This document shows, one piece after another, positions 4,253-6,494 of a stretch of DNA of 6,494 nt. The translations under genes were made by a program, and so were the position numbers. Positions within the stretch are counted from its first letter, which is position 1; each line of letters begins with the position of its first letter. Location: assembly GCA_035529405.1 (NCBI GenBank), contig DATKWV010000141.1, positions 1 through 6,494 of the forward strand, written 5' to 3'. The stretch is from DATKWV01 sp035529405 (GTDB lineage Bacteria; Planctomycetota; Phycisphaerae; Sedimentisphaerales; Anaerobacaceae). A model generated the notes under the pieces. That model had not been told where the DNA came from, searched no databases, and saw only the letters and a list, made by a program, of their open reading frames with translations.

Positions 4253-6153
4253 AATCCAAATGTTTGATTAGCTTGTTATTGTTTGCTGCCGGAGTTAGTC
4301 AAATTATACTAAAAATGCCGGCACAATCAAAAGAGAACACGCCTGCCCGCAAGGTTCAGGATTCCCTTCGTCCCATACAGCCAGGCTGTATCAGAATCAA
4401 AGGCTTTCTCGGCAAAAAAATCGACACCTGTATCCAAAATCGTATCAGGGCTCAGAACATTGCCGAGCTCATCGAACCGTTTCAGAAAAGGCCCGAGGTC
4501 AAATTATGGCGGTGCGAATTCTGGGGCAAGTGGTTCACATCTGCGACAGCCGCTTATCAATACACTCAGGATACTCAGATTAAAACTATCATAGACAAAG
4601 CTGTTACCGGCCTAATGGCCACGCAAAGTCCGGACGGCTACATCGGTACGTATAAGGACAATGCCCACTTGCAGGGCTGGGATGTATGGGGACGAAAATA
4701 CACTTTGCTTGGCCTGCTGGCATATCACGATATAACATCCGACCCAAAGTCCCTTTCTGCAGCTATCCGGCACGCCGATTTTCTGTTAAGCGAGGTCGGA
4801 CCCGGAAAAGCTGACATAGTAAAACTTGGTGTTTGGAATGGGATGGCCGCCAGCTCCATACTTGAGCCTGTTATGTTACTTTACGGTAAAACCGGCCAAA
4901 AACGCTATCTCGAATTTGGCCAATACATTGTTGACCAATGGAGCACTGCTGGTGGGCCGGCTCTTATCGAAAAAACTCTTGAAAATATTCCGGTTTACCA
5001 AATGTTCTCGGGCAGCGGCGACATTTCAAAGGAACCAAACTACCCCAACGAATATTTTGCCTATGGACAATCCAAAGCCTATGAAATGATGTCCTGCTTC
5101 GAAGGACTTGCAGAACTCTATCGTTTCAACGGCAATCAGCGGTATATGCAGACATTAAAGATGCTCTACGAGAATATACGAGAGAACGAAATCACTATTA
5201 TCGGCTCCGGCTCTGATTGGGAACGGTGGTTTGGCGGCCGTTACCGCCAGGCTCAAAAGGTCCGTGAATGGATGGAAACCTGCGTAACGGTTACCTGGAT
5301 GAAATTTTGTTACCAACTCCTGCGCCTGACCGGTGAACCTAAATTCGCCGATGAAATTGAACTAACTGCATACAATGCCCTGGCAGGGTCTATGAAAGAC
5401 GACGGCACCTGGTGGAGCCACTACAATCCTTTACGGGGAATTCGAGGCCCTGCTCCGAAGCAATGTTATATGAATCAAAATTGCTGTGTAGCTAACGGCC
5501 CTCGTGGAATGTTGCTGCTTCCAAAAGCAGCGGTAATGTCTGATGCAGATGGCCCTGTCGTCAACCTTTATTTTGAAGGCTCTGCCGAATTGTCCACACC
5601 AGCCGGGACCAATCTCGCTCTTATTATGAAAACAGATTACCCGCAGAGCGATACTATCACGATAACGGTTCAGCCTGAAAAGCCTGAATCATTTTCAATA
5701 AGCCTGCGGATTCCAGCCTGGAGCAAACAAACATCGATAAAAATCAATGGTCAACCCTGGTCTGGAGAACCCGTTGCCGGAACCTACCTCAAAATAAAAA
5801 GAAAATGGGAAAAGGCTGATACAATTGAACTTAAATTCGACTTCAGAGGCAGACTTTACGTTGCACCAAACAATGAAAATTATACGGCTATTATGCGGGG
5901 ACCGGTTGTATTAGCTGCGGACAAGAGGCTCTCCTGGATTAAACCTGAACAAAAACTTACTTTCCAAAAAGACCAGGCCGGCTATATACCACTTCAAAAA
6001 GTCCCTCTCGAAAAAAATATGAATATCTGGATGGCCTTTAGCACGTCCTGCTTAGATGAAAAAACCGGAAAAATTATTAACCTGGTTCTGTGCGATTACG
6101 CCTCAGCCGGCAACACCTGGTCCGAAGATTCCAGATTCCGTTTATGGTTTTAG
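4249..6153 (+). CDS. Secreted DUF1680 glycoside hydrolase, GH127-like (beta-L-arabinofuranosidase family)
   Basis: Predicted exported glycosidase of the DUF1680 superfamily (GH127/GH146), whose characterised members remove beta-L-arabinofuranose using a zinc-bound cysteine nucleophile. Residues 1-25 form a signal peptide (MKSKC, hydrophobic core, likely cleavage after MPA); no lipobox. An (alpha/alpha)6 barrel covers about 60-430 with QSPDGYIGT (126-134), followed by beta-sandwich domains. By motif alignment with B. longum HypBA1, the zinc/catalytic set is kept: Glu325 (acid/base), Glu343 and Cys345 in METC, and Cys412-Cys413 with Cys412 as the nucleophile. The usual HELY-type and other His-bearing pocket segments are replaced (WDVWGRKY at 144-151), so the substrate may not be arabinofuranose. 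The 634-aa length is normal. No Shine-Dalgarno precedes the ATG; the start overlaps the stop of the 32-aa gene, implying coupled translation. Confidence 0.9.
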   Translation: MKSKCLISLLLFAAGVSQIILKMPAQSKENTPARKVQDSLRPIQPGCIRIKGFLGKKIDTCIQNRIRAQNIAELIEPFQKRPEVKLWRCEFWGKWFTSATAAYQYTQDTQIKTIIDKAVTGLMATQSPDGYIGTYKDNAHLQGWDVWGRKYTLLGLLAYHDITSDPKSLSAAIRHADFLLSEVGPGKADIVKLGVWNGMAASSILEPVMLLYGKTGQKRYLEFGQYIVDQWSTAGGPALIEKTLENIPVYQMFSGSGDISKEPNYPNEYFAYGQSKAYEMMSCFEGLAELYRFNGNQRYMQTLKMLYENIRENEITIIGSGSDWERWFGGRYRQAQKVREWMETCVTVTWMKFCYQLLRLTGEPKFADEIELTAYNALAGSMKDDGTWWSHYNPLRGIRGPAPKQCYMNQNCCVANGPRGMLLLPKAAVMSDADGPVVNLYFEGSAELSTPAGTNLALIMKTDYPQSDTITITVQPEKPESFSISLRIPAWSKQTSIKINGQPWSGEPVAGTYLKIKRKWEKADTIELKFDFRGRLYVAPNNENYTAIMRGPVVLAADKRLSWIKPEQKLTFQKDQAGYIPLQKVPLEKNMNIWMAFSTSCLDEKTGKIINLVLCDYASAGNTWSEDSRFRLWF

Positions 6154-6494
6154 TAACCATTTGATATAGTTAACTTTCGCACTTTTTAGGCGACTAATTT
6201 TAATGGTTCATCAACAAAAACATATCGACCAGCCGATGTCTTTAATGGGCTTAAAAAGAAGACATGGAGGTCGATTGGGGTTTTGTGGCTCGGCGTATCA
6301 TACTGCCGTTTTTGTGCGCGTCAAGGACGAATTTCGGGTGTACAACAGGGGTCACATTTTTTGCCTGGCGAGCAGGATGTGAGAGTATTGTTTGTAAATC
6401 AGGACTGCGGGAATAAAGTATTGAAGCTATTTTTAAAATATATCCGGCAGACAACCCTGGTTGTCAATCCAGGTGGAAGACCTGTTCGAGGGGC
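6154..6494. other. Unassigned sequence downstream of the glycosidase
   Basis: It contains AACCATT just after the stop and AATGGTT about 45 bases later (7-base arms, too far apart for a terminator), then the long imperfect inverted repeat at 6224-6275. A 50-codon plus-strand frame (6264-6416) starts within that repeat but has only a weak AAGAAG upstream and no recognisable content. A second plus-strand frame stays open from about 6296 to the right edge without a start codon. No RNA gene or intrinsic terminator recognised. Confidence 0.5.
6224..6275. repeat. Imperfect long inverted repeat downstream of the glycosidase
   Basis: Outer arms ATCGACC (6224-6230) and GGTCGAT (6269-6275); inner arms ATGTCTT (6236-6242) and AAGACAT (6259-6265), separated by a small asymmetric internal loop. 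TTTAA/TTAAA can pair further inside. In total about 14 outer and inner base pairs plus up to 5 more. No T-run directly follows, so it is not a typical terminator; it could be an mRNA 3'-end structure or a short repeat element. Confidence 0.6.

Noticed and set aside
6264..6416. 50-codon plus-strand frame after the glycosidase
   Set aside because: Starts inside an inverted repeat, only a weak AAGAAG upstream, many Cys and no recognisable content.
6440..6494. tRNA-like T-arm (GTTCGA) at the right edge
   Set aside because: No matching stem is visible and no cloverleaf can be drawn before the window ends.

Overview
The window looks like ordinary bacterial chromosome, probably from a Planctomycetota lineage (Phycisphaerae-like). 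This is an inference from the style of the secreted DUF1680/GH127 enzyme, the weak or absent Shine-Dalgarno signals on some genes and the long intergenic gaps; no rRNA or other marker gene is present to confirm it. The near-consensus parS sites next to parB point to a chromosomal partition locus rather than a plasmid one.

Left part (1-2484), minus strand. A short-chain dehydrogenase/reductase runs off the left edge and has its own sigma70-like promoter at 531-559. Upstream of it lies a complete parB (766-1710). ParB is followed upstream by about 770 bp without a convincing gene, holding two parS-like sites (1860-1875 and 2262-2277) and several perfect inverted repeats. No parA is present in the window, so this is a parB-parS block separated from the usual parA-parB arrangement.

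Middle (2485-3925). A membrane-anchored calcineurin-like metallophosphoesterase (minus) is divergent from a plus-strand cluster. The 379-bp divergent region holds a hairpin and a short open frame ending in a YFDDVWLY-type sequence that looks like the decayed tail of a larger Planctomycete-type surface or carbohydrate-related protein.

Right part (3926-6494), plus strand. Two small genes too short for usual gene callers (a 52-aa Arg-rich protein and a 32-aa single-helix membrane peptide) precede a secreted 634-aa DUF1680 (GH127-like) glycosidase. The 32-aa gene overlaps the glycosidase start by four bases (ATGA), and the glycosidase has no Shine-Dalgarno of its own, so translational coupling is likely. 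Downstream there is only an imperfect long inverted repeat and unassigned sequence.

Functionally the window joins a chromosome-segregation element (ParB/parS) with an unrelated glycan-degradation cluster. The points most worth a second look are the parA-less parB with embedded parS sites, the coupled small membrane peptide, and a glycosidase that keeps the Zn-thiolate catalytic centre while the sugar-pocket motifs differ from the characterised enzymes.
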